Below are positions 26,812-35,980 of a stretch of DNA of 64,000 nt, one piece after another. The notes below the pieces were generated by a model. That model did not search any database and was not told the DNA's origin. It worked only from the letters and a program-made list of their open reading frames with translations. Every line of letters starts with the position of its first letter. Positions within the stretch are counted from its first letter, which is position 1. The position numbers were made by a program, and so were the translations under genes. Location of the stretch: the NCBI RefSeq assembly GCF_003173355.1, contig NZ_QGMY01000008.1, forward strand, positions 1-64,000. The letters run 5' to 3'. Source of the stretch: Methanospirillum lacunae (lineage in GTDB: Archaea; Halobacteriota; Methanomicrobia; Methanomicrobiales; Methanospirillaceae).

Positions 26812-28104
26812 ATGCCGATTCCATGGACGATGTATCAGACGGAGACCCGTTGGGCTGATCAGTTTGTGTTAGTTAAATCTGAACCCAATCAGGCAAAAAG
26901 GGTCAATTCTGATACAGAAACAGTTCCCCTGGAAGAGGCAGTCCGTATCGTTCGTTCGATAGCCCATAAGACCGGGACCGAGACGATTCCGGTTGATGAA
27001 GCGGATGGTAGGACATTAAGTGAATCCATCTTTGCCCCTGATGATATTCCTGGATTTGATCGGGCCACAGTGAATGGTTATGCTATTATCTCATCTGATA
27101 CAATCGATGCACAGATCAGGCCCATAAATCTTACAATTGTCGGTTCAATAACGAAAGGTCTCTCAAAAAATCACGAGCTCTCACCCGGTCAGGCATTCTC
27201 TATCCAGACTGGTGGAAAACTACCTGCAGGCGCAGATTCTGTAATTCTTGAAGAAGACAGCATTGTGCAGGGGGATGTAATATCGATTCAGCATCCTGTT
27301 CCTCCTGATGTTCATATCATCAGGAGGGATGAAGATTTTAAAAAGGGTGAGCCAGTATATCCCGCAGGATGGATCCTTCGGCCTCAGGATATTGCAGTCC
27401 TGGTGTCTATCGGTAGAATTCGTGTAAAGGTTAGGAAAAAACCGATAATTGGGATCATCTCAACAGGCAGGGAACTGGTTCCTTCTGAATCCATACCGAA
27501 GTCTGGAGAAGTCAGGGAGGTCAATTCGTACCTGGTTACTGCCTTCTGCAAACGGCAGGGTGCAATTCCTGTCAGGTATGGAATCATCAGGGACGATGCA
27601 GAAGAACTCACGAGACTGATAGAACAGGCTTCGCAGGAATGCGATGCAATCATCGTGAGTGGGGGAAGTTCAAGGGATGAGCATGATATAACGGCTCAGG
27701 TTATCCATAAACTCGGAAAAGTGTATACCGAGGGAATCTCTTTTGCACCTGAGAAACGGACCACCATCGGGCAGATTGATTCGGTCCTCGTAATAGGACT
27801 CCCAGGCCATCCGTCTGCCACCTTCATGGTACTGACCCTTGTCGTGATTCATCTCCTTCAGGCGATGAAAGGTTCTCCAAACCAGCAGGTTTACAGAAAG
27901 TATGTCCGGCTTACTGATACCCTGCATGCCAGTAAAGATAGTGACCGGTATATCAGGGTCACTATCACAGATGATAAGGCAACACCGGTCTTTGGAAAAT
28001 CCGGTCTTATTCATATGCTTTCACAAAGCGATGGTATTGTGAAGATCCCGGCTGGAAGCAAAGGGTATAATGTCGGCGACCGGGTCGAAGTGATGATCTG
28101 GTAG
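26812..28104 (+). CDS. MoeA-like protein with a changed active-site Asp (moeA paralogue A)
   Basis: 430 residues. The MoeA domains begin at VPLEEAVRIVRSIAHKTG (near 42), after a 40-residue N-terminal extension. Later hallmarks are GKLPAGADSVILEED, IGIISTGRELV (MPT-binding domain), CDAIIVSGGSSRDEHD and VIGLPGHPSATFMVL. The MDGYAV motif reads VNGYAI, so the Asp equivalent to E. coli Asp59, important for metal insertion, is Asn (codon AAT). The PGKP loop reads PEKR. MoeA inserts molybdate or tungstate into adenylylated molybdopterin. This copy may be inactive in that step or changed in ligand; it is first of three tandem moeA-like genes. ATG 26812 is the only suitable start. Confidence 0.88.
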   Translation: MPIPWTMYQTETRWADQFVLVKSEPNQAKRVNSDTETVPLEEAVRIVRSIAHKTGTETIPVDEADGRTLSESIFAPDDIPGFDRATVNGYAIISSDTIDAQIRPINLTIVGSITKGLSKNHELSPGQAFSIQTGGKLPAGADSVILEEDSIVQGDVISIQHPVPPDVHIIRRDEDFKKGEPVYPAGWILRPQDIAVLVSIGRIRVKVRKKPIIGIISTGRELVPSESIPKSGEVREVNSYLVTAFCKRQGAIPVRYGIIRDDAEELTRLIEQASQECDAIIVSGGSSRDEHDITAQVIHKLGKVYTEGISFAPEKRTTIGQIDSVLVIGLPGHPSATFMVLTLVVIHLLQAMKGSPNQQVYRKYVRLTDTLHASKDSDRYIRVTITDDKATPVFGKSGLIHMLSQSDGIVKIPAGSKGYNVGDRVEVMIW

Positions 28105-28257
28105 GGATTGGAACTGGTTATATCCCCGCAGGTAAAAAAATAGATATGTACTCTGAACTCGGGTATAGGTATTTGAACCGGATATTTTTCCCTGTCTTAT
28201 GTTCCTGGACTGGTTTAACGGCTGATGCTGCCATAAGAGCACAGCGCCGGATAATAT

Positions 28258-29499
28258 ATGTCTAAATCAGAAAATTCAGGTCCAAATGCTTCATCAGAGT
28301 ATTATTTTGATGTAGTACCGATCGAGGAAGCGGTGCGGATCGTCAGGAGTATATCGCATCAGACCGGGACTGAAACAATACCGATCGATGATGGAGATGG
28401 AAGAACACTGAGTGAACCTGTTGTCGCTCTTACGGATATTCCCGGGTTTGAGCGGTCATGGCGTGATGGATATGCAGTCATCACCGATGACATTCATTCT
28501 GCCTCCGAATCTTCACCAATTAACCTCTCCTGCCTTGGAGCTGTACGGATGGGAACACCTTCCGATCTCACAGTCACTCCCGGGACCTGTATGTATATTC
28601 CAACCGGGGGTCAGATCCCGGCAGGTGCCGATGCTGTTGTGATGGTTGAGTACACTGAACGTTTAGGAAACACCATCCTCATAAAAAAGCCTACAATCGT
28701 AGGTGAAAATATCATCCGGCGTGATGAGGACTTCAAGGCGTCTGATCTTATTTATCCAGTCGGCTGGATTCTTCGTCCACAGGACATCGGGGTCCTGGCA
28801 TCGATTGGGAAGACTCAGATTACCGTCAGAAAAAAACCGGTTATCGGGATCATCTCAACAGGTGTGGAACTTGTTCCTGCTGAAGCAATACCCCGGCCTG
28901 GTGAGGTCAGAGAGGTGAATTCATACCTCATCACGGTCTTTTCACGTAGACAGGGTGCAATACCTGTCCGTTATGGAATCATCAGGGATAATCCGGACGA
29001 GCTTCGTGAAACCATCTCCCGGGCTACACGGGAATGTGATGCCGTTGTGGTAAGTGGAGGAAGTTCCAAGGATCGTAATGACATCACTGCCAAAACCATT
29101 GGAGAACTTGGCGAAGTCTTTGTGCATGGTATCTCCATCGCACCCGGAAAACCGACTATTATCGGAAAGATTCAGGATGTTCCTGTCATCGGTCTTCCCG
29201 GCCATCCTGCCTCTACATTCATGGTCCTCTCCCTGGTTGTCATTCACCTTCTTCAGGCACTCAAGGGTTCGCCCTGTCAGAAGACATACAAACAGAAGAT
29301 ACGGATGGCAACAAGTGTTCAGTCAGAACAGGGGCGAGAGCATTATCTTCGTGTCAGGATAGAAGGAGATTATGCCACCCCGGTGCTGGGCAAGTCGGGT
29401 CTTATGAATACGCTGGCCTGGAGTGATGGAATTATCCGGATTCCTGCAGGAGATGAAGGATATGAGGCTGGTGACGAGGTTGAGGTGATGCTCTGGTGA
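28258..29499 (+). CDS. moeA: MoeA-type molybdopterin molybdenumtransferase (moeA paralogue B)
   Basis: 413 residues, standard MoeA length, starting at ATG 28258. It keeps the catalytic signature: RDGYAV (E. coli Asp59 position), TGGQIPAGADAVVMVEY, IGIISTGVELV, CDAVVVSGGSSKD, APGKPTIIGK and VIGLPGHPASTFMVL. It closely resembles paralogue A outside these sites, so the two probably arose by duplication. It should insert Mo or W into molybdopterin for formate and formylmethanofuran dehydrogenases. Its stop overlaps the GTG start of the next gene (GTGA at 29496-29499), a sign of translational coupling. Confidence 0.93.
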   Translation: MSKSENSGPNASSEYYFDVVPIEEAVRIVRSISHQTGTETIPIDDGDGRTLSEPVVALTDIPGFERSWRDGYAVITDDIHSASESSPINLSCLGAVRMGTPSDLTVTPGTCMYIPTGGQIPAGADAVVMVEYTERLGNTILIKKPTIVGENIIRRDEDFKASDLIYPVGWILRPQDIGVLASIGKTQITVRKKPVIGIISTGVELVPAEAIPRPGEVREVNSYLITVFSRRQGAIPVRYGIIRDNPDELRETISRATRECDAVVVSGGSSKDRNDITAKTIGELGEVFVHGISIAPGKPTIIGKIQDVPVIGLPGHPASTFMVLSLVVIHLLQALKGSPCQKTYKQKIRMATSVQSEQGREHYLRVRIEGDYATPVLGKSGLMNTLAWSDGIIRIPAGDEGYEAGDEVEVMLW

Positions 29500-31127
29500 A
29501 AAGGTATCTGAGTAAGATACCCCTGCCTGAAGCAATAACCATCCTGACAAAAACGTTTCCTCAACCTGATCAGCGTGAATTTATTCCCGCAGAAGAGGCG
29601 AATGGCAGAGTTCTTGCCTCACCTGTATATGCCCAGGCCACTATCCCTGCTGCAAGACTGGCTTCAATGGATGGGATTGCCGTCAGATGTCAGGAGACAT
29701 TTGAAGCCAGGGATCAGAATCCGATCCTGCTCATGAATGTCATTAGCATTAGTACCGGTCAGGTAGTCCCTACCGGGTATGATGCTGTCATTGCATCAGA
29801 AGAGATCGGATTTGCCGGAGATGACAGGTATGAGATTCGGCGTCCCGCAAGGATGGGTCAGAATATCAGGGAGCCCGGTGAGGAGGTAAAAGCTGGGCGT
29901 CTTATCCTCCATCCAGGTCACCGGATCGAACCATCTGATCTTGGTGCACTTATCACCTATGGCATCAGGGAAGTTGAGGCCAGATCCCTTGTTGTAGGAC
30001 TCATCCCTACAGGTGATGAACTAGTTCAGGGAGACCAGGAGCCAAAGCCGGGTCAGGTCAGGGAAAGCAACACTGCTGTCATTGCGGCATCTCTTGTCCA
30101 GGCTGGAATTACAGCGGTACGATACCCGATCACTCCCGATGAACCGGATTTAATCAGGAATGTAATCAGTATTGCTGCGCAGTCCTGTGATCTGGTTCTT
30201 ATCTCAGCAGGTTCGTCAGGAGGTAGCCGCGATCATACCCGTGAGGTCATTGAAGAACTTGGAAGCATACTCTTTCACGGGGTTGCGATGCGGCCAGGTA
30301 AGACAATTCTCTGTGGAAATGTTGAAAGTACTCCGGTAATTGGTCTTCCCGGCCAGCCGATGGCTTCACTTACGGCGTGGCGTGAGATCGTAATTCCTCT
30401 TCTTCGCAGCTGGGAGTTTGACCTGCAGCAGATTCATGAATCTTCGGCGGTTACTGCTGAACCTATTCCCAGCGACGGCGGAATTGATGAGTTCATACCG
30501 GTATCAATAGTCAGAATACTTGGAGAGGATTATGTGTTCCCTCGGCCAAGGGGTGCAGCAGGTCAGATGCAGGCCGTTCGCTCCAATGCAGTTCTTCACA
30601 TTCCAGCCGTAAAAGAAGGATACCGGGAAGGTGCTACTGTCACAGTACGACTGACCCGGCAGCACCGGGATGAGCAGGGTATTCTTATTGCAGGAATATC
30701 GGATACCCTGACTGATCTTCTCCAGGCTACGTTTATCTCCCATACCTATCATCTTATCATACGCCCTCTCTCTGCAATTGGGGCCGCTGCAGCCCTGTGT
30801 AAAGGAATGTGTCATGGTATCTTTATTTCCGGGTCTGCTACAGGTAAGGATAGCGATATCTCAAGGCTTCTTCAATCCGGATGCAGGGATCAGGTACGAT
30901 CAATGCCGGTAGGATGCAGGGGCGGCGAACTGATCATGTTGCTCTTCAGGGACACCCCCCCGGTCCTCGGTGAAATCTCACCACTCATAGATTTCCTCTC
31001 TTCAGAAACCTGGAGGAAAGTAGTGGGGCTCCCGGAACAGGGCTGTACAGTTGAACCCTTGACATCAGAACCAGGGAATGAATATAGTGAACAGACAACA
31101 GGTCATACACAGAGGATCAGATCATGA
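29496..31127 (+). CDS. MoeA fused to a shortened PBP-like domain (moeA paralogue C)
   Basis: 543 residues from GTG 29496. Residues 1-395 are MoeA: SMDGIAV keeps the key Asp, then STGQVVPTGYDAVIASEE, GLIPTGDELV, CDLVLISAGSSGG, MRPGKTILCG and VIGLPGQPMASL. Residues about 400-520 (GILIAGISDTLTDLLQATF...) resemble the start of the LysR-substrate/PBP-like domain found fused to archaeal MoeA, but the segment is about 120 residues, shorter than a complete periplasmic-binding fold. The tail is polar. That domain is thought to bind oxyanions, perhaps as a Mo/W sensor. It is coupled both upstream (GTGA) and downstream (ATGA), so B, C and the nitroreductase form an operon. Confidence 0.88.
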   Translation: MKRYLSKIPLPEAITILTKTFPQPDQREFIPAEEANGRVLASPVYAQATIPAARLASMDGIAVRCQETFEARDQNPILLMNVISISTGQVVPTGYDAVIASEEIGFAGDDRYEIRRPARMGQNIREPGEEVKAGRLILHPGHRIEPSDLGALITYGIREVEARSLVVGLIPTGDELVQGDQEPKPGQVRESNTAVIAASLVQAGITAVRYPITPDEPDLIRNVISIAAQSCDLVLISAGSSGGSRDHTREVIEELGSILFHGVAMRPGKTILCGNVESTPVIGLPGQPMASLTAWREIVIPLLRSWEFDLQQIHESSAVTAEPIPSDGGIDEFIPVSIVRILGEDYVFPRPRGAAGQMQAVRSNAVLHIPAVKEGYREGATVTVRLTRQHRDEQGILIAGISDTLTDLLQATFISHTYHLIIRPLSAIGAAAALCKGMCHGIFISGSATGKDSDISRLLQSGCRDQVRSMPVGCRGGELIMLLFRDTPPVLGEISPLIDFLSSETWRKVVGLPEQGCTVEPLTSEPGNEYSEQTTGHTQRIRS

Positions 31128-31891
31128 AGGGGATTGAATTTATTGAGGCAACCCGGTACGGGGATGAACAGATAACAACTGATGAGATGAAAGGGCTTGA
31201 GCAGCCGGAAATTGAAGAAGGGCCTGTTGGAGATACCATACCCCTGCCTGACCCTGATCCCGAGGTAATTGGTGAACTTGATCTCTCAGAAGCGATTGAA
31301 CTTCGGGAAAGTCGTCGGGATTACACCGATGAAGTACTGACACTTCCCGAACTCTCGTATCTCCTCTGGTGTACTGCAGGAGTAAAATGGGCATTTCCCG
31401 GTGGGGCATTCAGAACCGTGCCTTCTGCGGGGTGTTGCCATGCCATTGATACCTACCTTGCGATAAACAGGGTTGAAGGAATTAAACCCGGGCTGTACCG
31501 GTATATCGCAATGGAGCATGCTCTTGAGACACTCCCGGCATATCCGGATATTAGTGAGGACATGGGCACTGTCTGCTTTGACCAGCCCTGTGTAAAACAG
31601 GCAGCAGTAATCTTTATCTGGGCTGCTGATGCATACCGCATGACCTGGAAGTATGGAGAGCGGGGATACCGTAACATTTTCCTTGACGCCGGTCATATCT
31701 GTCAAAATCTCTATCTGACAGTTCAGCCGGTTGGATGCGGGTGCTGCGCTATCGGTGCTTTCAAGGATCAGAATCTCAATGATATGCTCAATCTTGATGG
31801 GATTGATCGGTTTGTGCTCTATCTTGCAACAGTAGGAAAAGTAGATCAGTCTGAAGAGGAAGAATCACCCTCTGCAGATTTTGGTGCTTGA
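31124..31891 (+). CDS. SagB-type nitroreductase-family flavoprotein
   Basis: 255 residues. After a 50-residue acidic lead comes the FMN-binding start SEAIELRESRRDYTDEVLTL, LPELSYLLWCTAGVKW, then FRTVPSAGCCHAIDTYLAIN and RNIFLDAGHICQNLYLT, which are marks of the SagB/ThcOx dehydrogenase branch. Such enzymes oxidise azolines in peptide cyclisation or reduce substrates with FMN; stand-alone methanogen copies have no assigned substrate. Translation is coupled to the MoeA-PBP gene (ATGA, 31124-31127), an unexpected pairing that suggests a flavin-dependent step near molybdenum cofactor chemistry or sharing by chance. Confidence 0.9.
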   Translation: MKGIEFIEATRYGDEQITTDEMKGLEQPEIEEGPVGDTIPLPDPDPEVIGELDLSEAIELRESRRDYTDEVLTLPELSYLLWCTAGVKWAFPGGAFRTVPSAGCCHAIDTYLAINRVEGIKPGLYRYIAMEHALETLPAYPDISEDMGTVCFDQPCVKQAAVIFIWAADAYRMTWKYGERGYRNIFLDAGHICQNLYLTVQPVGCGCCAIGAFKDQNLNDMLNLDGIDRFVLYLATVGKVDQSEEEESPSADFGA

Positions 31892-31916
31892 ACAGGAAAA
31901 AGTGATTACCGGGTAG

Positions 31917-32792
31917 TTAATACCCAGTTATAATCTCTTCTTCAGGAAGGGAGGCAACCACGTCTTCCTTGAATTTGTCAAATCCGATATCATCAAGTTG
32001 ATCCGGGAGCAATGAGTCACCCCAGGCTCTTCGGTAAATCCAGTAGATGATCTTCTCAATGCAAAGATCCACAGTCTCCGGGCTTTTTACAGTGACAAAA
32101 TGTTTGCCTATCTTGGGATGGCGACCACGTTTTCCTCCGACTGTGATGTGATATGCAGGAGGATCAGACTTGATGATATGGAACGGACAGCAGGCGATAC
32201 ACATACCACAATGAACGCATCGGTTCTCATCAAGATTAATCACACCGTTCCTGATGACGATAGCATTCTCTCTGCAATAATGAGTGCAGGTTCCACAACC
32301 CGTGCATGTACCTGGAATCCGGTATGGTCTGACCACTCCGGTTATCCCGATCTCATTTAGTTTTTCACTCATGCAGGAGTTTGGGCAGGCTGATATCGCA
32401 ATTCGTGCCTTGACAGGCATATCCCTGCCAAAATGTTTTTTATCAAGGGCAAGTGCCAGAGAGATTGAGTCGAGCTGTGCATACTTGCACCGCTCAATCC
32501 CCGGACATGCCGTGACATTTACAATCTCTGACTTCTCGGCACCGAGGGGTGTCTCGTTCTTCTCAAGTGCAGCGACGATCTTCTCAAGATCCTCATATTT
32601 AACATGGATGAGTTCTGCAGTCTGTCGTGTGGTTAAGTGGATACCTGCTTTGAATTTGTCTGCAATCTTGCATATTCCGGACATTTGCTTGTTTGAGATT
32701 ATTCCGGCAGGGATCCGGATACGGACGGTAAACAGTTCGCCGTCCATCTCCTGGATGATCCCCCCCTTTTCGTGGAGGGCAATTTTCCGCAT
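31917..32792 (-). CDS. Dissimilatory sulfite reductase-like protein (Dsr-LP)
   Basis: 291 residues. Siroheme/[4Fe-4S] ligands are visible: ACPGIERC (C-x5-C) near 97 and ACPNSC (C-x3-C) near 136. Two ferredoxin clusters are inserted after these: CTGCGTCTHYC near 164 and CVHCGMCIACCP near 192. The N-terminal GIHLTTRQTAELIH is the sulfite/nitrite-reductase half-domain motif. Small proteins of this plan are widespread in methanogens (Dsr-LP); they may reduce sulfite or act in other siroheme-based redox steps, and are simpler than F420-dependent Fsr. Converges on the nitroreductase gene. Confidence 0.9.
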   Translation of the reverse strand: MRKIALHEKGGIIQEMDGELFTVRIRIPAGIISNKQMSGICKIADKFKAGIHLTTRQTAELIHVKYEDLEKIVAALEKNETPLGAEKSEIVNVTACPGIERCKYAQLDSISLALALDKKHFGRDMPVKARIAISACPNSCMSEKLNEIGITGVVRPYRIPGTCTGCGTCTHYCRENAIVIRNGVINLDENRCVHCGMCIACCPFHIIKSDPPAYHITVGGKRGRHPKIGKHFVTVKSPETVDLCIEKIIYWIYRRAWGDSLLPDQLDDIGFDKFKEDVVASLPEEEIITGY

Positions 32793-33048
32793 GCTTTACT
32801 ATGTGAATAGAGGATGAATGAATCTGTCGGGCCAGATGAATTATTGACTGAAGTGGTGTTTCCGCTCGACAGGTGATAATGAAGGAATCATGCCTCATTG
32901 AAACATGCAGTCTAATAATTGTTTGATTGCCCAACCAGTCAGTTCCACATTTTATTAATACTCGATTATCAGTGGTTTTCGACAGGCGCACTGGTAAATA
33001 TGTAATCACGGCAGATGTAACATGGCCGGGTTATCAGGTTGGATCATC

Positions 33049-34743
33049 ATGAATCGTCTGTTTTATTTCAATATTTATTATGGAATTGTCATATTGCTCT
33101 TCATTTGTGCTGTTGTCACTGTTTCTGCAGACAGTCTGAATTATCGAGAGAAGAGTGCAGACTCTGGAAAGAGCCTGCAGGTCTTGCCCCAGTATGCTGA
33201 AGATCGGATCATTGTCAGGTACAAGCCGGATGCCAGGGGACCTGATGATACTCTGAACTCATTCATGGAAAACACGAACAAAAAGGTAGGAGGTACAGTG
33301 ATGGCAGACTTTTCTTCAATGGGAATATCTGGAATGCAGATCATCAGACCTCCTGACAGTCAGAGCGCTGAAGAAGCCATATCAGAGTATGCACAGCAAC
33401 CCGATGTGCTCTATGCAGAGGCTGATCACCTCATCTCCTTATCACCAGATGAGTCTGCTGATTCGGTAAGCAGTTCTGTGAGCAATTCTGGCTCATCATC
33501 AGTGACTCCTGATGATCCGGGATATTCTCTCCAGTGGGGTCTTCATAACACTGGACAGTCCCCATTTTATGGAACAGTAGGTGCGGACATTGATGCTCCT
33601 GTTGCCTGGAATACCACAACAGGATCATCAGTTGTCATAGCCGTTGTGGATACCGGGGTTGACTATACGCATGAAGACCTTGCGGCTAATATCTGGACCA
33701 ATTCCGGCGAGATTGCTGGGAATGGAATTGATGATGATGGTAATGGCTACATCGATGATGTGCGGGGCTGGAACTTTTATAGCAACACCAATGATCCCAT
33801 GGATGATAACGGACATGGAACTCATTGTGCCGGTATCATTGCAGCGGTGGGAAACAACAATGTCGGCGTGGCCGGGGTGAACTGGAAGGCAAAGACCATG
33901 CCTCTCAAGTTCCTGAATTCAACAGGAAGTGGCTATACATCAGATGCGATATCTGCAATCCTGTATGCAGACAAGATGGGAGCGAAAGTAATTTCAAACT
34001 CATGGGGAGGATCCGGTGTATCACGATCTCTAAAAGAAGCAATAGATGCTTCTTCAGCAGTAGTTGTTTGTGCAGCAGGAAATGATGCTGAAGATATCGA
34101 AACAACTCCCCTCTATCCCGCATCTTATAATAGTTCAAATATCATCGCGGTCGCAGCCACAGATTATAATGACAACCTTGCTACTTTCTCCAATTATGGC
34201 GCCATATCTGTAGATATTGCTGCCCCTGGCGTTAAGATAAGAAGTACATACAAAGATGACCTGTATGCATATCTTTCAGGGACGTCGATGGCTACACCCT
34301 ATGTCTCCGGAGTTGCGGCCCTTATATCTGCTGTCAACTCTTCACTCTCCAACACTGAAATAAAGGCAAAAATCCTGAATAGCGCAGATGCAATCAGTTC
34401 GCTGAAGGGCAAAGTTGTAAGTAATGGAAGGCTAAATGCTGCAAATGCAGTAGAAGCAGCTTCTGGTGGCGGGAGTACGGACCCCGTAGATAACGACGAT
34501 CTGATTGTTTCATTCACCGCAGCTCCACGATCTGGAAACTCGCCACTTCCAGTTCAGTTTATGGATACATCATCGGCAGAAGTGACCGGGTGGAACTGGA
34601 ATTTTGGCGATGGGAGTTATTCAATACTAAAAAACCCCCGGCATGTGTATCAGAACAAGGGTAAATATGCAGTGACACTAAAGATCACCAGTGGAAGTAG
34701 GAGTGGGTTACTGAAAAAAACCGGATATATTACTGTTCAATAA
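33049..34743 (+). CDS. Secreted subtilisin-family (S8) peptidase with C-terminal PKD domain
   Basis: About 564 residues from ATG 33049; an in-frame ATG 27 bases upstream adds nine residues before the signal peptide (LFYFNIYYGIVILLFICAVV, end near SADS). A propeptide-like I9 domain (30-130) begins DRIIVRYKPDA. The S8 triad is Asp in VVDTGVDYTHED (near 199), His in GHGTHCAGI (near 257) and Ser in GTSMATPYVSG (near 412). A Ca-binding-like DDDGNGYIDDV lies near 235. The last 75 residues are a PKD domain (VTGWNWNFGDGSYS), often used to hold extracellular enzymes at a surface. Acts outside the cell. Confidence 0.95.
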   Translation: MNRLFYFNIYYGIVILLFICAVVTVSADSLNYREKSADSGKSLQVLPQYAEDRIIVRYKPDARGPDDTLNSFMENTNKKVGGTVMADFSSMGISGMQIIRPPDSQSAEEAISEYAQQPDVLYAEADHLISLSPDESADSVSSSVSNSGSSSVTPDDPGYSLQWGLHNTGQSPFYGTVGADIDAPVAWNTTTGSSVVIAVVDTGVDYTHEDLAANIWTNSGEIAGNGIDDDGNGYIDDVRGWNFYSNTNDPMDDNGHGTHCAGIIAAVGNNNVGVAGVNWKAKTMPLKFLNSTGSGYTSDAISAILYADKMGAKVISNSWGGSGVSRSLKEAIDASSAVVVCAAGNDAEDIETTPLYPASYNSSNIIAVAATDYNDNLATFSNYGAISVDIAAPGVKIRSTYKDDLYAYLSGTSMATPYVSGVAALISAVNSSLSNTEIKAKILNSADAISSLKGKVVSNGRLNAANAVEAASGGGSTDPVDNDDLIVSFTAAPRSGNSPLPVQFMDTSSAEVTGWNWNFGDGSYSILKNPRHVYQNKGKYAVTLKITSGSRSGLLKKTGYITVQ

Positions 34744-35422
34744 CTTTTTTCTCATACAGAATAACTCATTTCGAATCCCGCAAAGTGAGAGGAGCCGGTT
34801 GTGATGAGACAAGTTCGATCAATGACCGCTGGATAAAGATGTTGTCATCCGGCCCCTCTCATCCCTCATGTACTGGATCAGATCGATGAAAACCGGTTAC
34901 CCCGAGGGATATTGAGGAAACCAGTTGATTTGCGGGATTTGTGTGGTTGGTTTTCCATCTGCCTACCGTTGGATATCTGGTGGAGACAGGCGGAATGGCA
35001 TGTTCTGTCTTCAAGAATCTCTGAAGGATGATTCTCAACTAATCGCCGAAGGAGCTCTTTCCGTCTGGAAAGAGTGGTGCAGACACTCGTTAGGTTTGAC
35101 CGTATGAGCAGTTTACAACCAGATTGGAGTTTTCATATTACATGAATGCCCTGTTCTCCAGCTTATAGAAGTCCTGTAACATACCCTGATATGCACAGAA
35201 CTTCTTACTCCGGCAAAGAAGTATTGGATATTATTGCATAAAAAGACTTTGACATTTATGTAAAATAAGCTATATTGTGTAAACATTTCCTGTGACAATT
35301 ACACTCTGGCAGAATCTTCCCGTCATATGGGAGTTAAAGAACTATGCTATTTGGAGTAGTAATGTTTGAGAATACAATGATAAGAATTTAACTTAAAGAG
35401 GGAGTATATCTTAACTGAAAAT
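34744..35422. other. Long intergenic region without a convincing gene
   Basis: About 680 bases between the subtilase and FmdE genes. Frames of 60 codons exist (34925-35107 plus, 35113-35298 minus) but neither has a ribosome binding site or a recognisable composition. The last 150 bases become AT-rich, and GGGAG at about 35400 serves the FmdE start. Confidence 0.4.
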
Positions 35423-35974
35423 ATGAGCACTATCGATATCCTCTTACAGAAAGCCAAGGAATTTCACGGAGAAATCTGTCCAGGAATTGTTATGGGAACC
35501 AGGATGACCATAGCTGGGATGCGGGAACTTGACATGGACCCCCTTTTGAAAACTCAGGATCTTATTGTCTATGTTGAGATTGACCGGTGTGCAACCGATG
35601 CAATTCAGGCGATTACCGGGGTGTCCCTGGGTCACCGTTCTTTAAAATTTATGAACTATGGAAAATTTGCAGCTACATTCATTAATACTCAAACCGGAAA
35701 GGCGGTCCGGGTTTCCGCTCTTCCTAAAAACTCTGACCAGCCTAAAGATATGAAAGAGGTTGCAAAGATGATCTGTAATGCTCCTGAAGAAGAGATATTT
35801 AAAATTCAAAAAGTTCATGTAGATATCCCAAAAGAAGATCTGCCAGGATTTCCAACACACAAAGATGTCTGTAGCCGGTGTGGTGAGGGGATTATGGATA
35901 GTAAAGAGATTATTATCGAAGGAAAAGCGGTTTGTAAAAATTGTGCCCAGGGATCGTATTACACGATCATCTGA
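35423..35974 (+). CDS. FmdE-family protein, near-canonical metal motif
   Basis: 183 residues. FHGEICPGIVMGTRMTIAG (near 14-32) is the canonical FmdE H-x3-C-P-G motif, followed by VEIDRCATDAIQAITGVSLG; the usual Cys of GCTxG is Val here. GKFAATFIN and GKAVRVSAL complete the domain. A zinc ribbon ends the protein: VCSRCGEGIMDSKE...KAVCKNCAQGSYY. It is often clustered with formylmethanofuran dehydrogenase or Mo/W transport genes; the function is not proven. The 3' end lies 6 bases from a converging methyltransferase gene. GGGAG near 35400 supports ATG 35423. Confidence 0.9.
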   Translation: MSTIDILLQKAKEFHGEICPGIVMGTRMTIAGMRELDMDPLLKTQDLIVYVEIDRCATDAIQAITGVSLGHRSLKFMNYGKFAATFINTQTGKAVRVSALPKNSDQPKDMKEVAKMICNAPEEEIFKIQKVHVDIPKEDLPGFPTHKDVCSRCGEGIMDSKEIIIEGKAVCKNCAQGSYYTII

Positions 35975-35980
35975 TCATAA

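Noticed and set aside
34925-35298. Two 60-codon frames between the subtilase and FmdE genes
   Set aside because: No ribosome binding site, no recognisable motif, and composition like non-coding DNA.
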